Origin: Acidobacteriota bacterium
GTDB lineage: Bacteria > Acidobacteriota > Vicinamibacteria > Fen-336
DNA: 43,917 nt
NCBI GenBank assembly: GCA_003223555.1
Contig: QHVM01000021.1
Coordinates: 42,904 to 86,820, forward strand
Direction of reading: 5' to 3'
Shown: positions 23,876-33,218 of the stretch, in pieces
How the letters are laid out: every line of letters starts with the position of its first letter
Position numbering within the stretch: the stretch's first letter is position 1
The notes under the pieces: model-generated
Told to the model about the DNA's origin: nothing
What the model saw: only the letters and a program-made list of their open reading frames with translations
Databases searched by the model: none
Translations under genes and position numbers: made by a program

Positions 23876-24583
23876 ATGCTCGACATCACCTCATCCCTCA
23901 CGGCCCCGGACAGCGCGCGCGTGCCCGGCGGCCGTTTCCTCATGGGCTCGGAGGCCGGCCGGCCCGACGAGCGACCCCGGCACGAGGTCGAGGTCCGTTC
24001 CTTCCGGCTCGGCCGGACCCCCGTCACCCGCCGGCAGTACCAGCCGTTCCTGCGCGCGGGCGCCGCGGGCCCGCCTCCCTGGTGGGACCATCCCGCGTTC
24101 CGCGATCCCGACCAGCCGGTCGTCGGCGTCACCTGGCACGACGCCATGGAATACGCCGCCTGGCTGGGCCGGTTCGAGGGAGGGCGCTGGCGGCTGCCGA
24201 CCGAAGCCGAGTGGGAGAGAGCGGCCCGCGGCGGGCTGGAGTCCGCTCCGACCGCCTGGGGCGACGAGCTGCCCGTCGATGAAGTGCCGGCGGGCCCGCT
24301 CGAGGCTCCGTGGCGCGCGGGCCGCGGCAAGGCGAACGGCTTCGGCCTGCTCGACATGGGCACGATCGTGCACGAGTGGTGCCTCGATTGGTACGCCGAG
24401 ACCTACTACGCCGAGGCCCCGGAGCGCGATCCGCGCGGCCCCGCCGGAGGCGAGCGGCGCGCCAGCCGCGGCGGCTCCTGGCGTCATCGGGTCCGCTGGT
24501 CGCCTCCCGCGGCCCGCAGTAGCCTGCCGCCCTCCTTCCGGTACGCCGACTACGGCTTCCGCGTGTTGCGGGAAGAGGCGTGA
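23876..24583 (+). CDS. SUMF1/FGE-like protein without the catalytic cysteines
   Basis: This 235-residue protein has the FGE-sulfatase fold. Its motifs are VPGGRFLMGS, LGRTPVTRRQYQPF, PVVGVTWHDAMEYAAWLG, WRLPTEAEWERAARGG, GTIVHEWCLDWY and SRGGSWRHRVRW followed by YADYGFRVL. In true formylglycine-generating enzymes the segment after RGGS carries two cysteines; here it reads WRHRVRWSP with none. It is therefore probably not an FGE but another SUMF1-domain protein. It begins an operon whose next gene (PilZ) starts inside its stop codon (GTGA). Confidence 0.87.
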   Translation: MLDITSSLTAPDSARVPGGRFLMGSEAGRPDERPRHEVEVRSFRLGRTPVTRRQYQPFLRAGAAGPPPWWDHPAFRDPDQPVVGVTWHDAMEYAAWLGRFEGGRWRLPTEAEWERAARGGLESAPTAWGDELPVDEVPAGPLEAPWRAGRGKANGFGLLDMGTIVHEWCLDWYAETYYAEAPERDPRGPAGGERRASRGGSWRHRVRWSPPAARSSLPPSFRYADYGFRVLREEA

Positions 24584-24927
24584 GCAGCGCCCCGTCTCCC
24601 TCTCTCCCCGCCGGCCTGGAACGCCGGCGCGCCCGTCGCGTCCCCGTGCCTCGCGACGGTGGGCCGGTATCGGTCGTCGGCGCCCGGCTCCTCGACCTGA
24701 GCCCGTACGGCATGATGATCGAGTCCCCGGTGGCCCTCACCGTGGATTCCGAGCTGCCGTTCCGGATCGTGGTCGCGAGCGAGAAGGCCGACGTCGAGGC
24801 GCGGGTCGCGGTGTGCACGCCCCGGCCCGGCCCGCGGCGGACCTTCGGGATCGGCCTCGAGTTCGTCCGCATCGATGAGGTCTTCCGCGCGCGTCTGAGC
24901 CGCGTCCTGGCCGGGGCGGGGACGTGA
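24580..24927 (+). CDS. PilZ domain protein
   Basis: This 115-residue cytoplasmic protein has both parts of the c-di-GMP-binding PilZ signature: the Arg-rich RRRARRVPV near residue 15 and DLSPYGMMIE (DxSxxG) near residue 38. The rest is a beta-barrel ending IGLEFVRID. It probably controls an envelope or polysaccharide process in response to c-di-GMP. The GTG start and the stop both overlap neighbouring genes by four bases, placing it between the SUMF1-like protein and a glycosyltransferase. Confidence 0.88.
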   Translation: MSSAPSPSLPAGLERRRARRVPVPRDGGPVSVVGARLLDLSPYGMMIESPVALTVDSELPFRIVVASEKADVEARVAVCTPRPGPRRTFGIGLEFVRIDEVFRARLSRVLAGAGT

Positions 24928-25643
24928 CGCGACCGATCCTCTCGATCGTCCTTCCCGCCTACGACGAGGACGCCAACCTCCCCCGGGCCGTTCGCGATGC
25001 CGCGGCGGCCGCGGCCGCCCTCGTGCCCGAGTACGAGGTGGTGGTGGTGGACGACGGCAGCCGGGACCGCACGCCGGCGGTGCTCGCCGAGCTGGGCCGG
25101 GAGCTGGGCCAACGCCTGGTCGTGGTCCGCCATCCGATCAACCGCGGCTACGGGGCAGCCCTGCGCAGCGGCTTCGCGTCGACGCGCGGGGAACTCGTCT
25201 TCTACACGGACTCCGACAACCAGTTCGACCTCGCCGAGCTGGGCGAGTTCCTGCCGCTGATGGCGGACCACGACGCCGTGCTCGGCTACCGGATCGACCG
25301 GAAGGACCCTTGGACGCGGCGGGCGGCCTCGGCCGTCTTCAACGGGCTCTCCTCGTTCGCCTTCGGCATGTCGGTCCGCGACCTCAACTGCTCGTTCAAG
25401 CTCTTCCGCGGCGACCTGCTGCGCGGCCTGCCCCTCGAGTCGGACGACTTCTTCATCGATACCGAGCTGGCCGCCCGGATCCATCGCGGGGGCTGGCGGA
25501 CCGTCCAGCGCGGGGTCCATCACTTCCCGCGCCGCGCCGGCCAATCGACCGTCCGGGCCCGTGACGTCCCGCGCACGATCGCCGCCATCGCCCGCTTCTG
25601 GATCCGCTGGCGCGCGCGGGCCGCCGCGCGCGTCACCGCATGA
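24924..25643 (+). CDS. Family 2 glycosyltransferase (DPM-like)
   Basis: This 239-residue GT2 enzyme has the nucleotide-sugar motifs SIVLPAYDEDANL, VVVDDGSRD and the metal-binding FYTDSDNQFDLAEL, plus a late RDLNCSFKLF segment common in dolichol-phosphate-sugar synthase-like proteins. No transmembrane helices are seen. It would transfer a sugar from a nucleotide donor, perhaps to a polyprenyl carrier. The start overlaps the PilZ stop (GTGA), and the giant membrane protein starts inside its stop (ATGA), suggesting these products work together. Confidence 0.92.
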   Translation: MTRPILSIVLPAYDEDANLPRAVRDAAAAAAALVPEYEVVVVDDGSRDRTPAVLAELGRELGQRLVVVRHPINRGYGAALRSGFASTRGELVFYTDSDNQFDLAELGEFLPLMADHDAVLGYRIDRKDPWTRRAASAVFNGLSSFAFGMSVRDLNCSFKLFRGDLLRGLPLESDDFFIDTELAARIHRGGWRTVQRGVHHFPRRAGQSTVRARDVPRTIAAIARFWIRWRARAAARVTA

Positions 25644-28276
25644 AGCTGGCCTGGCCAGGGGGGCGCCCCGTGGGGCGCCTCGCGCTGGCCGCGCTGGGCT
25701 CGGTGACCCTCGCCTACCAGGTCCAGCTTCCGGTGGCGATGCCGGCCTCGGGAGCGCTCTCCGCGCTGAGCTTCGAGGGGTTCTACCCGGGGGAAGGCGG
25801 GTTCCGGTGGAGCCGCGGTCGCGGCCGCATCGTCTTCCGCGATCCCGGACCGGGAGTGAGGGCACGAATCGAGGCCGACCTGGCGGGGTGGCGGCCCCGG
25901 AGCCAGGAGCCGCCGCTCGTCGTCCTGGAGACGGCCGGCGCCCGCGTGGAAGCGCGACCGTCGCGGCAGGGCCAGACGCTCAGCCTTCCCGTGGTGAGCC
26001 ACGGCTGGTGGCGCTCGGACGTCGTGCTGAGCATGCAGTCCGAGACGTTCCATCCCGGGCCGCAGGACCCGCGGTCTCTCGGCGCGCGCGTCCAGGCGGT
26101 GCGCTTCGTTCCCGAGGGCCCCGTCGTCCGGCTGCGCCGGCCGCCCCTCGGCGCGCCCACCGTCAGCGCCGCCACCGTGCTCCTCTTCTTCGGTGCCCTG
26201 GTGGGGATCGGATCGTCGCCGGAGCGGGCCGGCCGGTGGGGGATCGCCCTGGCCGCCGCCCTCGGCCTCGCTTTTGCCTTCGCCCGCCCCTACACGGCGT
26301 GGGCGTCGGTGCCGCTGCTGTGCGCGATGGCCCTCATGGCGCTCCTCGTCCACGCGGCGCCCACCCTCGCCGGCGCGGCCACCGAGGCCGCCGCCGCCTC
26401 CGTCCGCGCCTGGTCCCAAGGGGCGCGGGTAGTGCTGACCCGGCCGATGCTGGGCGCGATGCTCGCGGGGACGGCGGCGGTGACGGCGGCATATCGGCTC
26501 CATCCGGTGCTCGACGTCGACGTCGGCTCCGGCCGGGAGAGCGGCCTGGCCCGCAACCTCGGCGCTTTCGACGCCGCGGGCGGCGCGACGTTCCGCCAGG
26601 CGATGCGCGGGGCAGCCCTGGACCTGAGGGATTTCGGCAGCGGAGACTGGAGCGTGGCCGTGACCGCGGCCCTCGGAGGAGAGCGGCGCGCGTTGACCCT
26701 GGCTCGCGCGGAAGGCACGCAAGCAAGCGCCATCCTGGGCGAGGGGTGGACCACCACGGTCCTGCGCGCGCGCGCGCCGTGGGGGTGGCGGGCCGGGACG
26801 CAGATCGAGTTCCCCGCCGGCAGCGACGCGCTGGACCTGCGGATCGACCGCGTGCGCATCGACCGCGGAGCCCCGTGGCCGTCCGTGCGCGCGGTCGCCC
26901 TCGTCCTCGGGGCCGGGCTCTTCATGGCCGTGGCGCTGGCGGCCGCCGGCCTGGCTCCCGCCGCGGCCTGGCCGGCCGCGCTCGGGGTCGTGGCCGCAGA
27001 GGCCCTCGCCCTGGCCCTCGACCCGGTGGTGTGGCTCCCGTTTGCGTCCGTCTTCTGCGCGGTCGCCGCGCTCGGCAGCGGCGTCTCGGCGATCCTGGCT
27101 GGCGCGTTCGCGGTGGCCGCGCGACGCGGAGGCGCGGCGGGGCCGGCCCCCGCCGCGGTCGGCGCGACCGCGGCGTCGTTCGTGGCCTTCTTCACGGCCA
27201 GCGCCTACCCGCTCTACCGCGGCGGCCACTTCGACTTCCACAGCCAGATCGCCGAGGAGATCTGGCAGGGCCGCTTCCTCCTCTACTACCTGCCCCACCC
27301 GGGCAGCATGCTGAGCCGACAGGCGCAGTGGGGCGACATCGTCGTGCCGCACCCTTGCCTCTTCCACACGCTGGTGGCTCCGCTGGCCGCGCTTCCCCAG
27401 CCCTGGTTCCATCTGGGCGTGAAGCTGGTCCTCGCCACGTGGCTGGCGGGCGTCGTGCTGGTCGCGGCGATGCTGGCGACCGCGGCCGCCGGCGCCTCGG
27501 CGGGAGCGTGGACGGCCGTGCTCGCCGCCAGCCTGGTGCCGTCGTACCAGCTCCTCGGACTGGGCCACCTGATGACGATCCTTGGCTGCTTCGCCCTGAG
27601 CCTGGCCCTCGGGTTCCTGGTCCTTCGGCTGGACCGGCTGCCCGAACGGCGGACGTGGGCGGCGGCGGTGGCGCTGCTGGCCTTCTGTTTCCTCGCCTAT
27701 ACGGCCGGCTTGCTCTTCGCGGCCTTCGCCATCGCCGCCGCGCTGCCCTTCGTCTTTCGCTCACGCCCCCGGGCGGCCCGCGCCCTCGCCGCCGCGGGGC
27801 TGGCGGGGGCCGCGGTCGCCTTCCTTCTTTATTATGTGAACTGGACCTGGCCGTTCCTGAGCCAGTCCGTGCCCCGCATCCTCCACGGCTCCGGCGCTCC
27901 CGAGGCAGGGGCGACGCCGGTGCTGAGGCGGCTTCTCGCCCTGCCTCACAAGCTCGACTACAGTTACGGCTCGGCCCTCGTCCCGCTCCTGGGACTGGCC
28001 GGCCTGGCCTGGGCGCGGACGATGCGAGGATGGCCGCTGCTCCTTGCCTGGGCGGCGGTGCTGCCGGTCTTCAGCGCCGCCGACTTGTTCTTCAACCTCC
28101 TGCTGAAGCATCACTATTTCACCGCGGCGCCGGTGGCCGTGGGGGGCGGCCTCCTCCTGAACCGGCTGGCCGGGCGGGGCCCGGCCGGCCGGGTGGCGGC
28201 GGGCGTCCTGCTCGGGCTCGCTCTGCTGCTGGGACTGCAGGCGGCCCTCGACACCGCCCTGGGCCGGATTCCTTGA
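25640..28276 (+). CDS. Giant polytopic membrane protein, putative GT-C-like
   Basis: This 878-residue protein has an N-terminal helix, a first extracytoplasmic domain (about 35-165), a block of helices (about 175-260), a second soluble domain (about 285-415) and ten or more helices in the C-terminal half. After the helix near residue 510 comes an extracytoplasmic loop YRGGHFDFHSQIAEEIWQGR, resembling the acidic first loop of GT-C lipid-linked-sugar transferases. Being in one overlapping operon with a GT2 enzyme fits a role in adding sugars from a polyprenyl carrier. This is inference; the family is not recognised with certainty. Confidence 0.75.
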   Translation: MKLAWPGGRPVGRLALAALGSVTLAYQVQLPVAMPASGALSALSFEGFYPGEGGFRWSRGRGRIVFRDPGPGVRARIEADLAGWRPRSQEPPLVVLETAGARVEARPSRQGQTLSLPVVSHGWWRSDVVLSMQSETFHPGPQDPRSLGARVQAVRFVPEGPVVRLRRPPLGAPTVSAATVLLFFGALVGIGSSPERAGRWGIALAAALGLAFAFARPYTAWASVPLLCAMALMALLVHAAPTLAGAATEAAAASVRAWSQGARVVLTRPMLGAMLAGTAAVTAAYRLHPVLDVDVGSGRESGLARNLGAFDAAGGATFRQAMRGAALDLRDFGSGDWSVAVTAALGGERRALTLARAEGTQASAILGEGWTTTVLRARAPWGWRAGTQIEFPAGSDALDLRIDRVRIDRGAPWPSVRAVALVLGAGLFMAVALAAAGLAPAAAWPAALGVVAAEALALALDPVVWLPFASVFCAVAALGSGVSAILAGAFAVAARRGGAAGPAPAAVGATAASFVAFFTASAYPLYRGGHFDFHSQIAEEIWQGRFLLYYLPHPGSMLSRQAQWGDIVVPHPCLFHTLVAPLAALPQPWFHLGVKLVLATWLAGVVLVAAMLATAAAGASAGAWTAVLAASLVPSYQLLGLGHLMTILGCFALSLALGFLVLRLDRLPERRTWAAAVALLAFCFLAYTAGLLFAAFAIAAALPFVFRSRPRAARALAAAGLAGAAVAFLLYYVNWTWPFLSQSVPRILHGSGAPEAGATPVLRRLLALPHKLDYSYGSALVPLLGLAGLAWARTMRGWPLLLAWAAVLPVFSAADLFFNLLLKHHYFTAAPVAVGGGLLLNRLAGRGPAGRVAAGVLLGLALLLGLQAALDTALGRIP

Positions 28277-28690
28277 ATGAGCTGCGTGCTGAGGGCGATC
28301 GGCGAGGAGTTCGACGTGGACGCGTTCCTCGCCACGAGCCCGCTCCGGCCGGACGCGGTCTATCGGAAGGGCGAATCCGTGCCCGGCGCGTCGGGGCGCG
28401 GGCGCCCGCCCTTGGCGTCCGGATTCCACCTTGCCGTCGGCCCTGCGGGTCTCGACGACCTGACCGGCCAGGTCCGCGAGGCGCTCGCGTTCCTCGACGA
28501 GCACGAGGACGAGCTGCGACGGCTCAACGGCTTTGCCGGCGTCGACGCGCTGACGCTGGACTTCGCCATCCGGCGCCGGGAGGGGGTCACCCAGATCGAC
28601 ATCTTCCCTTCGGAGCTGCTATGGCGCGCGGGCGCCCTCGACATCGACCTCACGGTGACGCACTGCTCGACGGCCGAGGAGGCCCACTGA
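28277..28690 (+). CDS. Conserved hypothetical protein (DUF4279-like)
   Basis: This 137-residue cytoplasmic protein begins right after the stop of the giant membrane protein (TGA then ATG). Recognisable patterns are GFHLAVGPAGLDDLTGQVREA, FLDEHEDELRRL and ALTLDFAIRRR, which resemble DUF4279-type proteins of unknown function. The N-terminal SCVLRAIGEEFDVDAFLA looks like a domain start. Its end overlaps the convergent SGNH hydrolase gene by 41 bp. No function can be assigned. Confidence 0.7.
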   Translation: MSCVLRAIGEEFDVDAFLATSPLRPDAVYRKGESVPGASGRGRPPLASGFHLAVGPAGLDDLTGQVREALAFLDEHEDELRRLNGFAGVDALTLDFAIRRREGVTQIDIFPSELLWRAGALDIDLTVTHCSTAEEAH

Positions 28691-29753
28691 GCAGGCCCTT
28701 TTCGAGCAGATAGGCCTTCACGCCCTCGGCCACCGTCTGGTGCTCGAGCGGCCCCCAGTGGCCGTAGGTCTTGAACTCGGCCCCCCGGCGCATCTTGTCG
28801 AGGAAGAACGGGCGCAGGTACATCGACTGGATGCCGCCTCGCCGCCAGTGGGAGAAGAAGAACCGCTCGCGCCCGGTCATGCCCGGGTCGGCCTTGTCGA
28901 TCTCGCCGTACACCGGCAGGTACGCGAAGGCGATGCGGGCGCCGGCGGCGGCGGCGACGGCGTTCATCTCGTCGAGCAGGGCGAGGGTGATCTCCCGCAT
29001 GGCCGCCTGTTCGCGTCCCGTCCGGCGCTCGTACTGGCCGCCGAGCATCGACAGGAGGTCGAGGAACTTCAGCCGGAACGGCTCGCGGGCGAGGACGCCC
29101 TCCGGCGAAGGCACGGGCACGTTCCTCAGGGTCAGCCGGCCGTCCTGGAGGACGAAGCGCGGCTTCGCGTAGTCGCGGAAGGCCACGAGATTCCGCTCCA
29201 TGTCGTCGGGCAGGAAGCCCACGACCACGAGGTCCGGGTGGTACTTCAGGCCCTCCTCTTCCAGGTAGAGCAGCATCTGGTCGTGGCCGTACCCGTGGAC
29301 CCCGAGGTTCAGCACCTCGGTGGCCGGCAGCATTTCCTCCAGGCGGTGCGGCCACGTCTCGGCGTCGTCCACGTCCTCCCCGAAGGTGAACGAGTCGCCG
29401 AGCACCACGATCCGGGCGATCCCGGAGGGCCGGTCGTACGCGTACTCGCGCGCGCCCCGCAGTCCGTGCGTGTTGGAGCTGAGCTTCTTCCCCGGGAAGG
29501 CCTGGACGCCGCGGAGGCCCGGCCGAAGGGTCCAGCCGCGGGAGGGGTGATAGTCGTCGAAGGCGTAGTAGATCCGCCGCTGGCCCTTCTGGCGCTTCAC
29601 CCACCGGAGCCGCCAGGACGCTTCGTCGTTGCCCGCGACCCGCCGGAAGAACCCGTCGGAGGACAGGGCCGCCCGCGACGCGCCTTCGAAGAAGAGCGCG
29701 ACCGCCGCCGCGTAGGCGGCGGCGAGGAGGGCCTTGCGGAGGACGGGATTCAT
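28650..29753 (-). CDS. Membrane-anchored SGNH/GDSL-family hydrolase
   Basis: This 367-residue protein has a single N-terminal transmembrane or signal segment (LLAAAYAAAVALFFEGASRA) and an SGNH domain. The nucleophile block is VVLGDSFTFGEDV, the oxyanion residues lie in LNLGVHGYGHDQM and VVVGFLPDDMERN, and the catalytic His is probably in YGHWGPLEHQ near residue 340. Such proteins remove or move acyl groups on exopolysaccharides or other envelope glycans. It lies downstream of a glycosyltransferase and a methyltransferase on the same strand, which fits glycan modification. Confidence 0.85.
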   Translation of the reverse strand: MNPVLRKALLAAAYAAAVALFFEGASRAALSSDGFFRRVAGNDEASWRLRWVKRQKGQRRIYYAFDDYHPSRGWTLRPGLRGVQAFPGKKLSSNTHGLRGAREYAYDRPSGIARIVVLGDSFTFGEDVDDAETWPHRLEEMLPATEVLNLGVHGYGHDQMLLYLEEEGLKYHPDLVVVGFLPDDMERNLVAFRDYAKPRFVLQDGRLTLRNVPVPSPEGVLAREPFRLKFLDLLSMLGGQYERRTGREQAAMREITLALLDEMNAVAAAAGARIAFAYLPVYGEIDKADPGMTGRERFFFSHWRRGGIQSMYLRPFFLDKMRRGAEFKTYGHWGPLEHQTVAEGVKAYLLEKGLLSGPPRPSSSASP

Positions 29754-29803
29754 CGTGCCGCAGAAGGCTAACGCGGCGGCCGCCGCGCGGACAAACGGCC
29801 GAG

Positions 29804-31102
29804 TCAGTCCCTCGGAGCGGCCCAGTGGTCAGGCCACGGACCGTGAGGGATCGCCGGCCGGGCGGCCGCCCGGGCGATCGCCACCTCGTAATCCTCGCGG
29901 CAGCGGGACGGTGCGTGCGCGGAGCGGACGAACCGCCGGGCCCGCTCGCCGAGCCGGGCCCGGGCGTCGGGGTGGGCGGCCAGGAAGAGCAGGGCCCGGG
30001 TGACGGCGCCCTCTTCGTCGGTGAGATCCGCGCGCATCACGGCGTCGTCGGGCAGGTCGGCGAGGTGCTCGAGGTCCGACACGACGACCGGGCGGCCCTG
30101 GCCGAGCACGCGCAGCAACGCGGCCGAGGTCTCGCGCGCCGTCGGGTAGCGCAGGTGGACGGCGACGTCCGCCGCCGCCATGTACGCGCCCAGCTCCGCC
30201 AAGGGCACCCGCCCGGTCACGATCGTCCGGGACTCGATGCCCCGCTGCTGCAACCGGTGGCGGAGCGCGTCACGGTCGGCCACGGGGCCCACGAGCAGCA
30301 GGCGCAGGTGGGGCAGGTGGACGGCGGCCCGCGCGACGGCGCGGGCCACGGTGCCGATCTGCTTCTCGGGGGTGAGGAGGCCGAAGCAGCCGACCACGAA
30401 GTCCCCGCCGGCCAGGCCCACCCGCGCTCGCAGCGCGCGCTCCTGCTCCGGCGTCGCTTCCGGGGCGGTCACGGGCATGGCCACGCGGACGACCCCGGCG
30501 GCGGGGACCTCGGCCCGGATCGCTTCGGCCATGAACGCGTTGTGGACGGCGGTGAGCCGCGACGCCTCGACGGGCAGGCGGAAGAGCGGGTAGGCGTAGG
30601 GGAGGAGCGCTCCCACCGTGCCGAGCTGCGCCGCGAAGAGGTGCCGGGCGCGCCCGGGATAGCTGTAGGCGAGCTCCGCCGCGTAGGCCTCGAGGGCCGG
30701 CCGGGCGGCCTCCCGGCGCGAAGCGTCGGCCGGTTCCCGAGCGTAGGCGCGGGCCTCCGGCGAATCGAGGAACATGCGCGCCCGCGCGTGGTGCAGCACG
30801 AGGTCGTGCAGCACGAGCAGGCCGGGCAGGCGCGGCAGCAAGCCGTACAGGAAGTCGTGCGCCGGCCCGTTGCCCATCTGGTAGATGACGGCGTCGTAGG
30901 GTCGCCGCCGGTGGCGGTCGACGAGCGTCGCGGCCCGATGCAGTCCGACGCCGGAGGGAAGCCGGTCTGCTTCGACCGCGTCCTGGTCGTGGAAGAGATC
31001 GACCTCGTGGCCGGGAGCGAGAAGGGCCGCCACGTCGGCCGAGTAGTCGGCGATGCCGGTCGGGGCGGGGGGAAGGGGGGAGACGAAGGCGAGGCGGCTC
31101 AC
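29804..31102 (-). CDS. Family 4 glycosyltransferase
   Basis: This 432-residue GT-B enzyme has the N-terminal SRLAFVSPLPPAPTGIADYS, a phosphate-binding loop GCFGLLTPEKQIGTV and a donor-site segment PTARETSAALLRVLGQGRPV. In that segment the usual EX7E motif is only partly kept. It probably builds a surface polysaccharide. The GTG at 31102 overlaps the stop of the methyltransferase gene (GTGA), so the two are coupled. Confidence 0.9.
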   Translation of the reverse strand: MSRLAFVSPLPPAPTGIADYSADVAALLAPGHEVDLFHDQDAVEADRLPSGVGLHRAATLVDRHRRRPYDAVIYQMGNGPAHDFLYGLLPRLPGLLVLHDLVLHHARARMFLDSPEARAYAREPADASRREAARPALEAYAAELAYSYPGRARHLFAAQLGTVGALLPYAYPLFRLPVEASRLTAVHNAFMAEAIRAEVPAAGVVRVAMPVTAPEATPEQERALRARVGLAGGDFVVGCFGLLTPEKQIGTVARAVARAAVHLPHLRLLLVGPVADRDALRHRLQQRGIESRTIVTGRVPLAELGAYMAAADVAVHLRYPTARETSAALLRVLGQGRPVVVSDLEHLADLPDDAVMRADLTDEEGAVTRALLFLAAHPDARARLGERARRFVRSAHAPSRCREDYEVAIARAAARPAIPHGPWPDHWAAPRD

Positions 31103-32382
31103 CGCCGGGCGAGCAGGACGTACTCCTGCGGCGCGTAGATCAGCTCGTTCAGCCGGTGGACGTTCTCGTTCAGGACCTCGGCCGCGCGCGGGGGCAGGCC
31201 GTCCGCCGGCACCGGCTGGAGGCGGGCCGCGGGCTCGACGGGCGAGCGCAGCTCGATGCGCACGTCGCTGAAGCCGGCCGCGGCGGCCAGGAAGCTCAGC
31301 GTGTCGGGATGAAGCGGCTTCTCGTGGGTGAGGTCGCGGTTGAAGACCTCGAGCAGGCCGAGCACCGAGCGGGGATTGACCGTCTCGAGCGCCAGCCGTC
31401 CGCCCGGCCGCAGCACGCGATGCGCCTCGCGCAGGAGCGCCCGGAGGGCCGGGGGAGCGAGGTGCTCGGCCACCTGGGCGGCGAAGACGCCCCCCAGCGA
31501 CCCGTCGGCCTGCCCCCGCAGGAAGTCCAGCAGGTCGCCCTCGCTCACATCGAGGCCGCGGGCGCGGCAGGCGGCCGCGGCGTGCGCGCTCGCCTCGACG
31601 CCGCGGGCGGCGATGCCCTTCGCCTTCAGCAGCTCCAGCAGCTCGCCGCGCCCGCAGCCGAGGTCGACCACCGGCGAGAGGCCTTCGAAGAGGGGCACGT
31701 AGGAGGCGAGCCGCTCGCGCAGCTCCTCGGGCTGGCCGCGGAAGCGGCTCTCGAACGCCGAGTAGGCGGCATCGTCCGCGGCGCGAGCCGCCGCCCTCGC
31801 CACCTCCGGCGGCGGGGCGCCCGCGTCCAGCGTCTCGCGCACGCCCCGTACCTCGGCCGCCACCACCTCCAGCCGGTCGCGTAGCGCCATCAGGCCGTCG
31901 ATGCGGCGGGCCAGGGCTTCCTGCCGGCGGTCGAAGGCCTCCAGGACCAGCTCGGCGCGGGTGGTGGCGAGGGCGGTCGCGACACGGTCGCGCGCGTCCA
32001 CGAGCGGGAGCACCTGCTGCAGGTAGCGCACGAGCGTGCCCACGACCTCGCGCAGGTGGCTGTGCAACCGGGCCGTCTCGTCCAGGTACCCGTTCAGGAC
32101 CTGGACCAGGACGGAGTTGAAGTCGCGCTGGCGGTCGAGCGCCGGCTCCATCACGTTCCAGACGATCCGGGACGGGCTCCACGAGAGGCCGGGCGAGGGA
32201 GGAGGCGAGTCTCGCTCCCAGAGCGAGTTGAGCTGCCCCATCTGCAGGGCCATCTCGGGGAGCTGCTCGGCGGGCAGGGAGAACGCGGCCAGGCGGTCGA
32301 GGGCGTCGAGCAGCGACCCGTAGGCTTTCTCGTGCTCCTCGAGCTTGCGGCGGAGGGCGTCCAGGTCGCCGGCGTCGTCCAA
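31099..32382 (-). CDS. Coiled-coil class I SAM-dependent methyltransferase
   Basis: This 427-residue protein has an N-terminal helical part (1-200), with heptad-rich stretches around LDALRRKLEEHEKAY and RRQEALARRIDGLMALRDRL. A methyltransferase domain follows with the SAM loop VVDLGCGRGELLELL near 240, then LLREAHRVLRPGGRLALETV. The C-terminal YAPQEYVLLARR is typical of glycan-chain methyltransferases such as WbdD relatives, which cap O-antigen chains. That role fits the adjacent glycosyltransferase. The TTG start four bases after thiG has no visible ribosome site, so the true start could be further in. Confidence 0.87.
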   Translation of the reverse strand: MDDAGDLDALRRKLEEHEKAYGSLLDALDRLAAFSLPAEQLPEMALQMGQLNSLWERDSPPPSPGLSWSPSRIVWNVMEPALDRQRDFNSVLVQVLNGYLDETARLHSHLREVVGTLVRYLQQVLPLVDARDRVATALATTRAELVLEAFDRRQEALARRIDGLMALRDRLEVVAAEVRGVRETLDAGAPPPEVARAAARAADDAAYSAFESRFRGQPEELRERLASYVPLFEGLSPVVDLGCGRGELLELLKAKGIAARGVEASAHAAAACRARGLDVSEGDLLDFLRGQADGSLGGVFAAQVAEHLAPPALRALLREAHRVLRPGGRLALETVNPRSVLGLLEVFNRDLTHEKPLHPDTLSFLAAAAGFSDVRIELRSPVEPAARLQPVPADGLPPRAAEVLNENVHRLNELIYAPQEYVLLARR

Positions 32383-32386
32383 GCGG

Positions 32387-33166
32387 CTAGCGCCCGACCA
32401 CGCCTTCGAGGGGAGAGGAGGCCGAAGCGTACATCTTGCGCGGGATGCGGCCGGCCAGGAAGGCCTCCCGCCCCGCCTCGACGGCCTTCCTCATGGCCGC
32501 CGCCATCCGAACCGGCTCGCGGGCGAGAGCGATGGCGGTGTTCATGAGCACCCCGTCGGCGCCCAGCTCCATGGCGATCGTCGCGTCGGAGGCGGTGCCC
32601 ACGCCCGCGTCGACGACCACCGGCACCTTCACCGCCTCCCGGATGAGCTGGATGTTGATCCGGTTCCGGATCCCCAGTCCGCTGCCGATGGGGGCCCCCA
32701 GCGGCATGACCGCCGCCGCCCCCGCGTCCTGGAGCTTCTTCGCCACCACTACGTCGTCGGTCGTGTAGGGAAGGACGACGAAGCCCTCCCTGACCAGGAT
32801 ACGGGTCGCGGCGAGCAACGCCTCGGTGTCGGGGTAGAGCGTCTTCTCGTCCCCGATGACCTCGAGCTTCACCCAGTTGCTGAGCCCGGCCTCGCGGCCG
32901 AGGCGGGCGGTGCGCACCGCCTCGTCCGCCGTGTAGCAGGCGGCGGTGTTGGGGAGGATGAAGAGCCGGCGAGAGTCGATGTGGTCGAGGAGGTTCTCGG
33001 GGCCGCGGCTCTGGAGGTCGACGCGGCGGACGGCCACCGTCACCATCTGGGCGCCCGAGGCCTCGTGGGCCTCCTTCATGACCTGGAAGCTCGGGTACTT
33101 GCCGGTTCCGACGATGAGCCGCGACTGGAACTCGCGCCCGGAAAGGATGAGGGGATCGGCGCTCAT
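32387..33166 (-). CDS. thiG: Thiazole synthase
   Basis: This 259-residue TIM-barrel enzyme makes the thiazole phosphate of thiamine. It has [12 protein letters not shown], the Schiff-base lysine in [26 protein letters not shown] and [20 protein letters not shown]. Length and motifs are normal. It takes sulfur from the ThiS thiocarboxylate; thiS is encoded 235 bp upstream with a tiny membrane protein in between. No TPP riboswitch is visible upstream of the cluster. The methyltransferase gene starts four bases after its stop. Confidence 0.97.
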   Translation of the reverse strand: MSADPLILSGREFQSRLIVGTGKYPSFQVMKEAHEASGAQMVTVAVRRVDLQSRGPENLLDHIDSRRLFILPNTAACYTADEAVRTARLGREAGLSNWVKLEVIGDEKTLYPDTEALLAATRILVREGFVVLPYTTDDVVVAKKLQDAGAAAVMPLGAPIGSGLGIRNRINIQLIREAVKVPVVVDAGVGTASDATIAMELGADGVLMNTAIALAREPVRMAAAMRKAVEAGREAFLAGRIPRKMYASASSPLEGVVGR

Positions 33167-33218
33167 GTCCCGATGGTAGCACGCGCCGCCGCGAGCGCCG
33201 TCAGCGGTCCCCGGACGG

